Assembly: GCA_002427105.1 (NCBI GenBank)
Contig: DIPM01000035.1
Span: 131,334-192,753 of the forward strand
Direction: 5' to 3'
DNA: 61,420 nt
DNA from: Marinilabiliaceae bacterium UBA5488
Lineage (GTDB): Bacteria > Bacteroidota > Bacteroidia > Bacteroidales > Marinilabiliaceae
Both the position numbers and the translations under genes were made by a program. This document shows positions 51,870 to 61,420 of this stretch, one piece after another. Position 1 is the stretch's first letter. Each line of letters opens with the position of its first letter. The notes beneath the pieces are model-generated. The model saw only the letters and a list, made by a program, of their open reading frames with translations, was not told where the DNA came from and ran no database searches.

Positions 51870-53849
51870 ATGGGCTGTAGAATCCTTTCAATTTGTTTGC
51901 TTGCACTTTGCGGATTTGCAGGTGTTTGCGCCCAAAAACAAGCTTCAATTTGGCTTAAAGCCGAAGATGTTATTGTAGGAAGCTCATTATGGCCGGATGC
52001 AGGTCCGGACGGAGTGAAAACCGCGACTTCTGCTACCTTTGAGTATGGGGAACTGCTAAATTTTAATCCTTCCGTCTCATTTAACACTTTAGTTGATAGC
52101 ATATTGCTTGATTTGGATATCAAGGATGCGGAACACATCACAGCCTTTGTCGTTTTCAAGAACGATACTCTTGAGGGTGAAAAAGCAATTTGGGGAAGCA
52201 CAAGTAAGACCGATCGCGAACTTCTGGTTTCCAACCTTAACCTTTATGATGAATTCAACCGCTTTGAATACTCCTTTGGTACCATGCCTTATCCTGTTGT
52301 TGCGGCAGTTAGCAAGTATTGGGAGAGAAGTGTGGATTCCAAAAAGGTGCAGTTGTTTTTGGGAGGCCGGCCGGCATCTTTTGATAAGCGCTTTAAAGGT
52401 GATTTGGCGGAGTTTATTCTTTTCAACAGACCATTGTCTGAGCAGGAGTATGGCATAGTGCAGACTTACCTGGCACTTAAATATGGCATAGGAGTATTGC
52501 AAACCAACTACATAAACCCCAAGGGAGAAGTGATATGGAGTGCTGAAGAAAACAAGGACTTTTCTACCGGGATTTTTGGTCTGGGGCGTTATGATTCTTA
52601 TGGTTTTCACCAAAAACAAGCAAGGGATAGTTATGGAGTACTGTCTATGTGCGTGAATGGTTTTTTTGAGACCAATTCTCAAAATTCGGGAAGTTTGATG
52701 AGGGACTCCTATATTATTGCCTCAAATAATGGACAAGAGCCTGACTTTGATATCAGTGTGTCGGATGGCCAATTTGGTTCAAAGCTTTTGAATGCCTGTA
52801 AATGGAAAATTCAGGCTTCGGGCACGAGTCTAAGGCGTTCAGCTGTCATGCTTGGCGTAAATCGCTATGAGCTTTTTCAGGATTCAATAGCTGATGTTTG
52901 TATGCTTATTGACCAATCCTCAAGAGGAGATTTCAGCGCCTTTGAAAGAGTCTTTCCAACGACAGTTGACCAGGATGGTAACATGATTTTTAAAGATATC
53001 CCTTGGGGAAGCGATGCTTTGAGTACTGCTGTTTTCACCTTCGCTCTTACATCGGGGATTGATCTTGAGCTAAGATACCAAAGTGCATCGTGCAGCAATG
53101 AGCCGGTTAAGATTTTCGGGACCATCCTTGGTGATGGGGCTCCTTATAGGGCTAAGGTATTCGATGAGAACGATATGCTTGTTGAAGAGCAGGTTTTTGA
53201 GCAGCAATCCTTTGAGCTTAGTTTGGATAAGCTTGGAAACTATCTGCTGGAGATAAGAGACAGGAATAAAAATATCGTCAGGCAAAGAAGCGGGGAGCAA
53301 CTTATAGCCTACAGCGCCCCGCGTGTTTTGGACCTGGATTACTGGATTGTGGATCAGCCTATTGATATTGTAGCTGCATCGCCCTCGGGTGTTGATATCG
53401 TGGCCTATAATTGGTTTTTCAACAATACACCTGTTTCAGATGATAGCTATCTAACAGCCGATAAGGCAGGTGGATATACCCTTATTTACACGACTTCCGG
53501 AGGCTGTTTGTTGGAGGAATCATTTTATGTGTTTGATAAACGTGAAGATAGTGGCTCGGGAGGGGAACATGCAACCCTATTGGATGAAAGTTGGATATTA
53601 GAAAATGAAGTCAAAGTATTTCCAAATCCCTTAAAAGGTAAAGATTTTTACATCTCCTTTAATAATGAGCTGCCATCAGAGCTTGACCTTGAGATATATA
53701 GTATGGATGGAGTGCTTATTCACAAAGAAAAATTGTTTGATATACAAAAGCAGGTATATACAGGAGAGCTCAATAATTCCGGAGTATATATGTTGATTGT
53801 TAAGATAAATGGAGAGCTTGTTTACAAAACTAAATTAGTTAGACTTTAA
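51870..53849 (+). CDS. LamG-like surface protein with T9SS type A sorting domain
   Basis: 659 residues. A signal peptide (about 1-21, GVCAQK) precedes a concanavalin/LamG-like domain (about 25-200), with the phylum-typical KGDLAEFILFNRPLSEQEYGIVQTYLALKYGI end. A second region (about 205-330) has IWSAEENKDFSTGIFGLGR and a KQARDS motif. Ig/PKD-like parts (about 400-560) follow, then a C-terminal T9SS type A domain (about 585-659: VKVFPNPLKGKDFYISF, then GVYMLIVKINGELVYKTKLVRL). It should cross the outer membrane by type IX secretion and be attached or released. The giant gene starts 12 nt downstream, so both share a transcript. Confidence 0.88.
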   Translation: MGCRILSICLLALCGFAGVCAQKQASIWLKAEDVIVGSSLWPDAGPDGVKTATSATFEYGELLNFNPSVSFNTLVDSILLDLDIKDAEHITAFVVFKNDTLEGEKAIWGSTSKTDRELLVSNLNLYDEFNRFEYSFGTMPYPVVAAVSKYWERSVDSKKVQLFLGGRPASFDKRFKGDLAEFILFNRPLSEQEYGIVQTYLALKYGIGVLQTNYINPKGEVIWSAEENKDFSTGIFGLGRYDSYGFHQKQARDSYGVLSMCVNGFFETNSQNSGSLMRDSYIIASNNGQEPDFDISVSDGQFGSKLLNACKWKIQASGTSLRRSAVMLGVNRYELFQDSIADVCMLIDQSSRGDFSAFERVFPTTVDQDGNMIFKDIPWGSDALSTAVFTFALTSGIDLELRYQSASCSNEPVKIFGTILGDGAPYRAKVFDENDMLVEEQVFEQQSFELSLDKLGNYLLEIRDRNKNIVRQRSGEQLIAYSAPRVLDLDYWIVDQPIDIVAASPSGVDIVAYNWFFNNTPVSDDSYLTADKAGGYTLIYTTSGGCLLEESFYVFDKREDSGSGGEHATLLDESWILENEVKVFPNPLKGKDFYISFNNELPSELDLEIYSMDGVLIHKEKLFDIQKQVYTGELNNSGVYMLIVKINGELVYKTKLVRL

Positions 53850-53861
53850 CCTTAGCCAAGT

Positions 53862-56800
53862 ATGAAACTTTTTAAGAGCTTAATTATTATGTCAGCTATT
53901 ATCCTTGCTGTTGTAGCTTGCCGCCATAGCAGGATGATTAGCCGCGCCCCGCATGTGGAAATCCCGGTATTTACTGAAAGTCCTGCTACGATAAATGACA
54001 GTTCGGGCGTCTCTCAAAGTGTATCTTTATTAAGCGAGACTGTTATTTGGGAGCATAATAGTAATAATAAAGGGAGTAATTTGAAATTAAGCTCCAAAGA
54101 GTCATTCAATCTCACTAAAGAGGATTTGACTAAAAGTGAGATGGAGTTTTTCCCGGCTAAATTAAAGCGTGGAGATATTGGCGCCATTGATAATAAAATA
54201 GCAGACCGGCCGGGCGATAATGTTTTCGTGGTAGATATTAGCGATGTTGAAAACATCAAAGAAGCTTACCTAAGCTATGATTTGTATGGAGTAAAGGGTA
54301 GCAGCAGCGTAAGCAGAAGTATTAATCAAGGTCACAGCATAGGAGGAGCATTTGTCATAAGAGATACCGTTTGGCGTCATCAAAAAGAAGCCATTTCACC
54401 AGGCTCTCTGAAAGAGGGAGCTAATATTGTTAAGTTTAGCTCACCCGCTGATGCATCCTATGGTTATACGGTGCAAAATGTCGGGATATACACTGTTAAA
54501 GGGCCCTCGTTCAGCAAGCCCGGTATTATCATAAACAAGAATTCTACTTCCTATTATAATAATAAGGCTTATATAAGTGGCTATATTAACGGATTGGATG
54601 ATAATGAAGTGCAGAGGCTTACTGCCAATGGGCAGGAGTTGTTTTATAAAGCCGGTGAGTTTTTTGGCATAATTGGTCGCCCCGATAGTATTATGCAAAC
54701 CCACTGGGATGTGAGTGTTCAGTTGCAAGTGGTGGATGGCCTTTCGATACAGGAACAAATAAGGTTTTCGCCGGGAGAAAGGGCCGCAGTGCATAATAGC
54801 ATGAATAAGATAGATTTCGCAGCCTTTGAAATTGACAGTGGCCATCCTTTTAATTTGGAACTTGGTGGAGCAATGCTTTTTGGAGGAGAGCATGCAGCGT
54901 GCAAGGATACAATTGTAGAAATTAGCACTTTAAGAGGTATAGATGTAATGCCCACACAAACAGGACTGGTTAATGTAACAGGACGGCATGCAGCTTACCG
55001 GATGTTGCCCCACGGGCTTGAGTTCTGCGATCCGGTGATTATTTCTTTGCCTTACGACTCCACTTTAATTCCTCCCGGACATAAGGCTGAGGATATACGC
55101 ACTTACTATTTTGATGAAATGGATAAATCGTGGGTGGCGCTGGCTTTTGATAGTCTGGATATTGTAAACAAGAGGGTTTATTCCTATACTACCCACTTTA
55201 CAGATTTTATCAATGGTATTATCGAGGTTCCGGAATCGCCCGAAACAGCCGGTTACACGCCTACATCCATCAGTGATCTTAAAGTTGTAAATCCTGTGGT
55301 AGGCATTAGCCAGATAGCTCCTCCTACGGCGAATAATCGGGGAAGCGCCGAAATAAGCTATCCTTTGAATATTCCGGCCGGGCGACTGGGACTAATGCCC
55401 GATTTGTCGGTAAACTATAGTAGTGGCGGTGGCTCCGGGTGGCTTGGGGAGTCATGGAGTATTGCTCTTCCTTCTATCTCTGTGGATACGCGTTGGGGAG
55501 TGCCCCGTTTTTCTGATGAGTTTGAATCGGAGACTTACCTTTTATCAGGGCAGCAGTTAACTCCCCTTGCCCATAGGGCTGAATGGGTTAAGCGAACAAG
55601 TAATAAGCAGTTTTATCCGCGCCTTGAAGGTGCCTTTAGCCGCATTAAGCGTATGGGTACGAGCCCCTCAAATTATTGGTGGGAAGTAACAAGCAGCGGT
55701 GGAATAAGATACTTTTATGGAAGCAGTGACGGAAAGACTGTAGATGCCGATGCAGTAATAAAAGATGACAAGGGTAATATAGGCGAGTGGAAGCTTGTTA
55801 AGGTGCTTGACCTCAACGGGAATGAGGTGCTTTACTCTTATGAGAAAAAGACTTATGACGCTGCCCCTTTTAAAGGTGGACACTATCTTTACCTAAAAAA
55901 CATCAATTACACGGGTAAAGATGGAGTCAAGGGTAAGTATAATATCGACTTTGTTTTACAAGATAAAGTAAGAAAAGATGGGAATATCAATGCAAAATAC
56001 GGCTGCGTGCTTTCCGACGGCTACCTGCTCGATAAAATTAAGATATTATTCGATGAGGAAGTAATCAGATCCTATGGATTTTCATACAAAGAAGGGGCCT
56101 TTGGCAAAACACTGCTCGAAGCAATTATCGAGTATGACAGCAAAGATCAGGAGTTTTATAAGCACGACTTTGAATATTATGATGAAGTAAGACCCGCGGG
56201 TAGCGGGTATAGTCCTTTTGTCGATTCAGAAAGCCTTGATTTGGGTAATGATGGAATTACCGGTACGGGAGTATTAAAGTTATCGAAAGCGCCGGCTCTG
56301 GGAGCTACCAATACAGTTGCTTTTGGAGGCGGACTTTATGCAGGTGTGGGTTTGGGTTATAATACCTTTAGCAAGAGCAATAGCGTGGGAGGGAGTTATT
56401 ACTTCAACAGATCGACAAGTAACGGTTTAACGACAATGATTGACCTTAATGGAGATGGTCTGCCTGATAAAGTTTTTGTTGATGATAATACAATATGGTA
56501 CTGTGCCCAGATGAAAGACGGCACATTTGCCAAAAATGCTGAACTCCAGGGAGCCTCAGGTTTTATGCACACCAAAACCGATACTCACACCGGTGGCATC
56601 TCTGCTACCGTTGGTCCAGCAGGGGTAGGAGTCAGCAAAAGTACCTCACGTTCCAAAACAGAAACCTATTTTAGTGATGTTAATGGTGACGGTTTGGTGG
56701 ATATTGTTAGCAAAGGCAAGGTGCTTTATAATGCTTTTGATGGGACCGGTCATCCCCGGTTTACCTCAGATTTGGCAGAGTTGAATTTTCCCACATCCGG

Positions 56801-59800
56801 AGCCGGGGCTATTAATGAAGAGCTATTAATGGCTGATGAGGCTGATTATAATGAACAGCTTATGCAAAGTCCGCTTCAGGATATGGTTCGCTTGTGGGAG
56901 GCCCCTTACAGTGGACGCGTTAAAATCTCCGGCTCGGTACAACTGCAGGTTGACAGTATTCCACAGGATTCTGTGGGTTGGGACGGAGTGCGAGTTGCCA
57001 TACAGCATGAAAAAGACGAATTGTGGAGTCAGAGTATTACCGACCTTAACAGTGAAGCCTACAGTCCTTCAGGACTTGATAACATTAGTGTTAAAAAGGG
57101 AGATAGGATATTTTTCAGGATGCAGTCTAATGTAAACGGGATGCATGATTTTGTAGAGTGGCATTCTGCAATTGAATACACTACCTTAGGTACTTATCTT
57201 TCATGGGGTTATTATTTGCCAATTGATATTGATCCGGGGCTTAAAGATCTAAACAATAAACCCTACTTTAAATTTGATTCTGAGGACGACTTTCTTTTAA
57301 GCTGGTCGGGCAGTACAGGCTTTCCTGCTAGTGGTAAGGTAAATATCAACACCCATTTTAGTAAACCCCTAACATCTGATAATGTTTTTATCGAGCATTA
57401 CTTGGTTGATTCTACGAAAAGATACACCCTTTTGAGCAAAACTGAATTCTTTTTGAATGAAGTTGTTAATAATCAGCCAATATCTATCTCCACCATAGTA
57501 GAAGGTGATAATCATAGTCTTTATATTAAGGTCTATTCAAATTCTAATGTTGATTGGAATGCTCTTTCATTTCAGACAGATATTGATTACTTGGAGTCTT
57601 ACGATGAGAAGATAAGTAAGGAAGAACTTGACAAGCTTCGAATTAGCTCTGTACCTCATATTATCACTTACGACTCTCTTTTGATTGATAATATAAAAAA
57701 CTACAAGTCTTACACGGCGCCTAAAGATGGACGTTTGGTCCTAAGGCCTTCGGCTGCTATGTTTAGGATGTATTCCGGGGAAGACTATGACCCTTTTATC
57801 GAGTTACGTACGAAAGACCTTGGCGGAACGGTAAATTACGTCTTAAAACAGAAGGAACATGAGCCTGTTGTCAATAAAGTCAGTAATATTTTATCCAATG
57901 ACACGATATTTGGTGGTATTAGAATGAATAAGGGGGAGACGGTTGATATTGAAAGTTTTACCGAAAACAGCTTGGCTTTTAAACGAGTTATGGGTGATTA
58001 TACTCTTTCCTTTATTACAAGCGACACCTTGTTGCTTGATAGTATTAAGGTGCTTACTATCAAAGAAGATACCGTGGCCTCTGAGCATTTAGAACTGCAC
58101 CGTCGCAGACTTAGCGAAGATGTGATTATTGATTCTGTTTTTGTCTATAATGCCCAAGGAGCTTTAATTGAGGAAACAGGCAAAAAACATGACAGAAGCA
58201 CTCTCGCGTATTTTGATTATTTTGCTGAAGCCTTGCCCCGTACAGACTCAATATTTAATGCTACTGACACCATTGTACGAACCATTGTTAGTCGCACTGA
58301 CGATTATCAATATTACACTTATGAATATGATACTACCTTTGTGGTTAAGCATCACGCTCATCGTAAGTACAATGAATTTGGTAATGGTTACAAAGGCTGG
58401 GGGCAGTTCTCCTATAATAATATTAACCTGGAATCAGCCAACAAACCAATAGATACCGATCTTCTTGTTATAACTGAGAATGAAACAAAGGATTTCAATA
58501 ATAACAACTTAGACTTTGATGTTGATGAAAATGCTGATTACGACAGCAATGCCGACGGGATAGAGGGAACTTCCGGTGTTAAAGAAGCAAACGCTCTTGT
58601 AGTATTGTATCCCGACAGTAAGCTTAATGGGTGGATAGGAGCAGACAGCACTATTTATCTTACATCAGCATTGATGCGAAGTAGCCGCAAGGGTGATAAA
58701 GAACTAGTAAAATTAGAGGATTATCAGGCTATAGCCAGGCGATCCTCCGGAAATAGAGGTGTTGTCAAGAAAGCGAAGAGTGTAGCAACGGTATTTAATC
58801 TTGGAGCATCTATGGTGTTAATTGAAGGGTCTTTAGCTAAAACGACCGGGGAATCTACTATGCAGAGTGACTTTATGGATATGAACGGCGATGGTTATCC
58901 TGATATAATCAGCAATGGCAAAATTCAATATAGTACGCCTTTGGGAAGTTTGAGTGATTTTACCTCAAGCATCAACGGTGATGTGAACAGTTCAAATTCT
59001 AAATCAAAAGGATTAAGTCTTAATGGAGCTGTACCGGCGTATTTCTCAATGAGTAAGAGGGTTGGGAGGGGCTCTTTGTCTGGACCTTCAACAAGCATGA
59101 GTTCTTCTTCAGATAGTGATGAATATACCTTCTTTGATATCAACGGCGATGGTTTGCCGGATAAGGTCTATAAAAGCGGAATGGTTCAATTGAATCTTGG
59201 TTATTCATTTGGCGGAGAAGTAAAATGGTTTGATGGCGTCGGAGTTCGTGAGGTTGATGTTCAGGATTTTACTGTACCCTTTGAATTCCTTTCTATAAAT
59301 CCTACAACTGGAGAAGTAGAGGGTGCTTCTGTTGCTTTCAGTAACGCAAATGGTAGTTTCACTGCAGGAATGGGTGTGGGCGTGAGTAAATCGCATGCAA
59401 ATGTTCAGTATGTTGATGTTAATGGTGATGGTTTGCCCGACAGGGTGGAAACAACAACGGGGGATAAGCCTGAGACAAGAGTAATGTTAAATACCGGCAG
59501 TGGTTTTACCGGTATTGCTGAAGGCTTTTCATGGGGCGGTACGGTTCAGCGCCAGCACAATATTAATGCAAACACAAATGCAGCCTTTACCTTTGGTTTT
59601 AATGTAGGGCCTTGGCCTGTGAAAATTGTTTTTAATCCTTCGGTTGAGCTATCGCAAAGCTTTAGCCGTACCGTCGAGCAATTAATGGACCTGGACGGCG
59701 ACGGTTACCCTGACTTTGTTACTTCTGCTAGTAGTGGTGAGTTAAAGGTTAATTACTCTAATATTGGAAAAACCAATATCTTGAAAAAGGTAAACCTGCC

Positions 59801-61420
59801 TTTGGGCGCTTCTTTCACCTTAGATTATGAGCAGACTCAAAACTCTTTTGAGATGCCCAACCGTCAGTGGGTGCTCACCACAGTTGAGATGAACGATATG
59901 CATCCCGGCGACGGGGCTGACATCACCCGCAGCGAATTTGCTTACGGCAAGGGCTTTTATGACAGGTACGAGAGAACCTTTTATGGTTTTGATAAGGTAA
60001 TATCTAAACAGATTGATACAGAGAATGAAAATGCAGTATATCGTAGCGAAGAACAGCTTTTTGAAAACAAGAGTTATTATACCCAGTCCATGATGTATCA
60101 AAGCACCGTCAGCGATGGTGCCGGACTTATTTATATGCAGACTAAAAATGATTTTGCATACATAGCCATTGAAAATCCCGGTAGCGATGCCTCCGTCAAA
60201 ACCATTACAGCGGATGATTTATCTGACTATTGTAAAGGAACGTTGTCGGTATTCCCTCACCTTAAAAGCACTGTTAACTACTATTACGAAGGAGCCACAG
60301 AGGCCGGGAAAAGCTATTATAAGGAGTTTGACTACGACAGCAAGGGCAATATTAGCGAGTATCGCAATTTTGGAGATAGGGAAAATGGCGATAAGACGAT
60401 TTACGGCACAGTTGTTTACCATCAAAATAGTGATAAGTATATTTATAATATACCGGAGGAAATAGTAGTAAAGAGTGAAGGTAAGCAGTATAGGCAGCGG
60501 AAAACCGTGATTAACGACAAGGGGCAGATCACGCGTGTTCAGCACTTTATTGACCAGGGGGACTATGCCGAAGTTGAGCTTCAATACAACGATTATGGCA
60601 ATATTTCGAAGAAAATCCTTCCCCCAAATTATAAGGATGAACGTATGTTCTTCGAGTATGAGTACGATAAACAGGTATTTAGCTATCCCGTGAAAGTAAG
60701 CGATGCCTTTGGCTATAGTTCAAGCACAGAGTATGATTTTAAATACGGTGTTCCGGTGCTAAGCACCGATATGAACAATAATAATATGCGCTTTGAGTAT
60801 GATGAAAAAGGACGTCTTACAAGGGTCATAGGGCCCAAAGAATTAGCTTTGGGAGCGCCCTTTACCATAGAGCATGAATATGCTCACGATGCCTTGCCCG
60901 CTTTCGGTATCACCCGTCACTTTGATGTAGCTAACCCGGGCGATTATATCGAAACGGCCATCTTCACAGACCCGCTGGGCAGGGTACTTCAAACCAAGCG
61001 CGATGCCACCATTCTGGTCAACGACAATCTGTCGGTTGTCAACAAGGAAGAGCCCCAGTTTGCCGATGTAATGATCGTATCAGGAAAAGTTATCTACGAC
61101 GCCTTTGGACGCGTGACAGAGACTTACTACCCCACAACCGAAGCGCTGGGCGCTATCGCCACATTCAACAGCAGTGTTGATGCGGTGGATCCCACTACAA
61201 TGACTTACGATGTACTTGACAGGAACCTGACCACCACCCTGCCCGATGGCTCGATTATTAAAAACGAGTACGGTTTTGGTGAAGACCGCGACGGGGTTAA
61301 ACAATTTACAGCCACCTTTACCGATGCGCTGGAAAACAGCACCACGCAATACACCACCGCCCGGGGCTGGCAAACAGCCACTCTGATGCCCGATGATATC
61401 TGGCTTAGCACAATTTACGA
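53862..61420 (+). CDS. Giant SpvB/TcB/Rhs-like lipoprotein (3' end beyond window)
   Basis: The frame is open from ATG 53862 to the window edge, 2519 complete codons, with no stop. A lipoprotein signal has its Cys at residue 20 (AVVAC). Beta-rich segments (about 60-470, part of them ZU5/GAIN-like in look) come next. The SpvB-type domain starts near residue 477 (GSAEISYPLNIPAG, SYNSS-like SVNYSSGGGSGWLGESWSI, DTRWGVPRF). FG-GAP/VCBS calcium motifs DxNGDGxxD lie at residues 861, 939, 1673, 1759, 1852 and 1943. A TcB-mid-like region (about 1974-2045, RYERTFYGFDKV) and YD-repeat segments (near 2245 and 2311, YDEKGRLTRV) follow. This is the B/C shell plan of Tc toxins and Rhs proteins. The C-terminal tip and any immunity gene lie outside. 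A lipid anchor is odd for a Tc-type protein. Confidence 0.9.
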   Translation, partial: MKLFKSLIIMSAIILAVVACRHSRMISRAPHVEIPVFTESPATINDSSGVSQSVSLLSETVIWEHNSNNKGSNLKLSSKESFNLTKEDLTKSEMEFFPAKLKRGDIGAIDNKIADRPGDNVFVVDISDVENIKEAYLSYDLYGVKGSSSVSRSINQGHSIGGAFVIRDTVWRHQKEAISPGSLKEGANIVKFSSPADASYGYTVQNVGIYTVKGPSFSKPGIIINKNSTSYYNNKAYISGYINGLDDNEVQRLTANGQELFYKAGEFFGIIGRPDSIMQTHWDVSVQLQVVDGLSIQEQIRFSPGERAAVHNSMNKIDFAAFEIDSGHPFNLELGGAMLFGGEHAACKDTIVEISTLRGIDVMPTQTGLVNVTGRHAAYRMLPHGLEFCDPVIISLPYDSTLIPPGHKAEDIRTYYFDEMDKSWVALAFDSLDIVNKRVYSYTTHFTDFINGIIEVPESPETAGYTPTSISDLKVVNPVVGISQIAPPTANNRGSAEISYPLNIPAGRLGLMPDLSVNYSSGGGSGWLGESWSIALPSISVDTRWGVPRFSDEFESETYLLSGQQLTPLAHRAEWVKRTSNKQFYPRLEGAFSRIKRMGTSPSNYWWEVTSSGGIRYFYGSSDGKTVDADAVIKDDKGNIGEWKLVKVLDLNGNEVLYSYEKKTYDAAPFKGGHYLYLKNINYTGKDGVKGKYNIDFVLQDKVRKDGNINAKYGCVLSDGYLLDKIKILFDEEVIRSYGFSYKEGAFGKTLLEAIIEYDSKDQEFYKHDFEYYDEVRPAGSGYSPFVDSESLDLGNDGITGTGVLKLSKAPALGATNTVAFGGGLYAGVGLGYNTFSKSNSVGGSYYFNRSTSNGLTTMIDLNGDGLPDKVFVDDNTIWYCAQMKDGTFAKNAELQGASGFMHTKTDTHTGGISATVGPAGVGVSKSTSRSKTETYFSDVNGDGLVDIVSKGKVLYNAFDGTGHPRFTSDLAELNFPTSGAGAINEELLMADEADYNEQLMQSPLQDMVRLWEAPYSGRVKISGSVQLQVDSIPQDSVGWDGVRVAIQHEKDELWSQSITDLNSEAYSPSGLDNISVKKGDRIFFRMQSNVNGMHDFVEWHSAIEYTTLGTYLSWGYYLPIDIDPGLKDLNNKPYFKFDSEDDFLLSWSGSTGFPASGKVNINTHFSKPLTSDNVFIEHYLVDSTKRYTLLSKTEFFLNEVVNNQPISISTIVEGDNHSLYIKVYSNSNVDWNALSFQTDIDYLESYDEKISKEELDKLRISSVPHIITYDSLLIDNIKNYKSYTAPKDGRLVLRPSAAMFRMYSGEDYDPFIELRTKDLGGTVNYVLKQKEHEPVVNKVSNILSNDTIFGGIRMNKGETVDIESFTENSLAFKRVMGDYTLSFITSDTLLLDSIKVLTIKEDTVASEHLELHRRRLSEDVIIDSVFVYNAQGALIEETGKKHDRSTLAYFDYFAEALPRTDSIFNATDTIVRTIVSRTDDYQYYTYEYDTTFVVKHHAHRKYNEFGNGYKGWGQFSYNNINLESANKPIDTDLLVITENETKDFNNNNLDFDVDENADYDSNADGIEGTSGVKEANALVVLYPDSKLNGWIGADSTIYLTSALMRSSRKGDKELVKLEDYQAIARRSSGNRGVVKKAKSVATVFNLGASMVLIEGSLAKTTGESTMQSDFMDMNGDGYPDIISNGKIQYSTPLGSLSDFTSSINGDVNSSNSKSKGLSLNGAVPAYFSMSKRVGRGSLSGPSTSMSSSSDSDEYTFFDINGDGLPDKVYKSGMVQLNLGYSFGGEVKWFDGVGVREVDVQDFTVPFEFLSINPTTGEVEGASVAFSNANGSFTAGMGVGVSKSHANVQYVDVNGDGLPDRVETTTGDKPETRVMLNTGSGFTGIAEGFSWGGTVQRQHNINANTNAAFTFGFNVGPWPVKIVFNPSVELSQSFSRTVEQLMDLDGDGYPDFVTSASSGELKVNYSNIGKTNILKKVNLPLGASFTLDYEQTQNSFEMPNRQWVLTTVEMNDMHPGDGADITRSEFAYGKGFYDRYERTFYGFDKVISKQIDTENENAVYRSEEQLFENKSYYTQSMMYQSTVSDGAGLIYMQTKNDFAYIAIENPGSDASVKTITADDLSDYCKGTLSVFPHLKSTVNYYYEGATEAGKSYYKEFDYDSKGNISEYRNFGDRENGDKTIYGTVVYHQNSDKYIYNIPEEIVVKSEGKQYRQRKTVINDKGQITRVQHFIDQGDYAEVELQYNDYGNISKKILPPNYKDERMFFEYEYDKQVFSYPVKVSDAFGYSSSTEYDFKYGVPVLSTDMNNNNMRFEYDEKGRLTRVIGPKELALGAPFTIEHEYAHDALPAFGITRHFDVANPGDYIETAIFTDPLGRVLQTKRDATILVNDNLSVVNKEEPQFADVMIVSGKVIYDAFGRVTETYYPTTEALGAIATFNSSVDAVDPTTMTYDVLDRNLTTTLPDGSIIKNEYGFGEDRDGVKQFTATFTDALENSTTQYTTARGWQTATLMPDDIWLSTIY

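Noticed and set aside
54441..60584. Several minus- and plus-strand frames of 60-150 codons at 54-61 kb
   Set aside because: All lie inside the giant SpvB-like frame, which I followed codon by codon for most of its length without a stop, so they are shadows.
47059..61420. CRISPR array or restriction/defence island near the surface locus
   Set aside because: No regularly spaced repeats of CRISPR length and no defence-type enzymes; the repeats present are within coding GLUG and YD modules.

Overview
The window is chromosomal DNA from a member of the Bacteroidota, most likely a Bacteroidales/Marinilabiliales-type organism. The signs are: promoters of the Bacteroidota type (-7 TAnnTTTG, sometimes with a TTTG -33 box 18-19 nt upstream); few Shine-Dalgarno sequences; a fused MurF-alanine racemase; the gliding/type IX secretion (T9SS) accessory lipoprotein GldB; a T9SS C-terminal sorting domain; a propeller/Y_Y_Y sensor kinase; and methylmalonyl-CoA decarboxylase plus MeaB, which point to succinate-propionate metabolism. 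Genus and species cannot be told from the sequence alone.

Layout. 1-3.6 kb: tRNA-Leu, a small ribbon-helix-helix-like protein, flavodoxin, an O-methyltransferase/M16 peptidase pair, and tRNA-Phe with a near-ideal promoter. 3.7-6.6 kb: a compact cassette of a DUF1893 protein, a TonB-dependent receptor and an ECF S-component-like membrane protein, which looks like an uptake system of unknown ligand. 6.7-24.4 kb: mostly core genes, including gpmI, a DUF3109 protein, yebC, an M20 dipeptidase, tpx, a PASTA-protein/rluD/ddl operon, rpmH, a glycosyltransferase/sigma factor/rsmG operon, tgt, lptG, a carboxyltransferase/biotin carrier pair and asnS. 24.6-27.9 kb: a large membrane sensor kinase with no attached response regulator. 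27.9-47.1 kb: further core genes, including ispE, dnaB, a HAD hydrolase, rsmI, tdk, murF-alr, a Crp/Fnr regulator, nadE, gldB, a 5-FTHF cyclo-ligase, a 2[4Fe-4S] ferredoxin, an M20 amidohydrolase, a TlpA-like thioredoxin lipoprotein, meaB and a DUF1573 protein.

47.5-61.4 kb is an accessory surface locus transcribed only rightwards. It has two tandem paralogous GLUG-repeat lipoproteins with polyproline linkers and a small envelope protein. A short palindrome-rich intergenic region follows, then a LamG-like T9SS cargo protein. Twelve bases further on begins a giant lipoprotein of the SpvB/TcB/Rhs class, open for at least 2519 codons and cut by the window edge. This locus and the DUF1893/TonB/ECF cassette are the least explained parts of the window.

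Two short genes (rpmH and the ferredoxin) and the giant truncated gene were found by direct reading of the sequence. For several genes a start downstream of the longest possible reading frame was chosen, using family N-termini, promoter position or overlap with a terminator; each case is explained in its entry.
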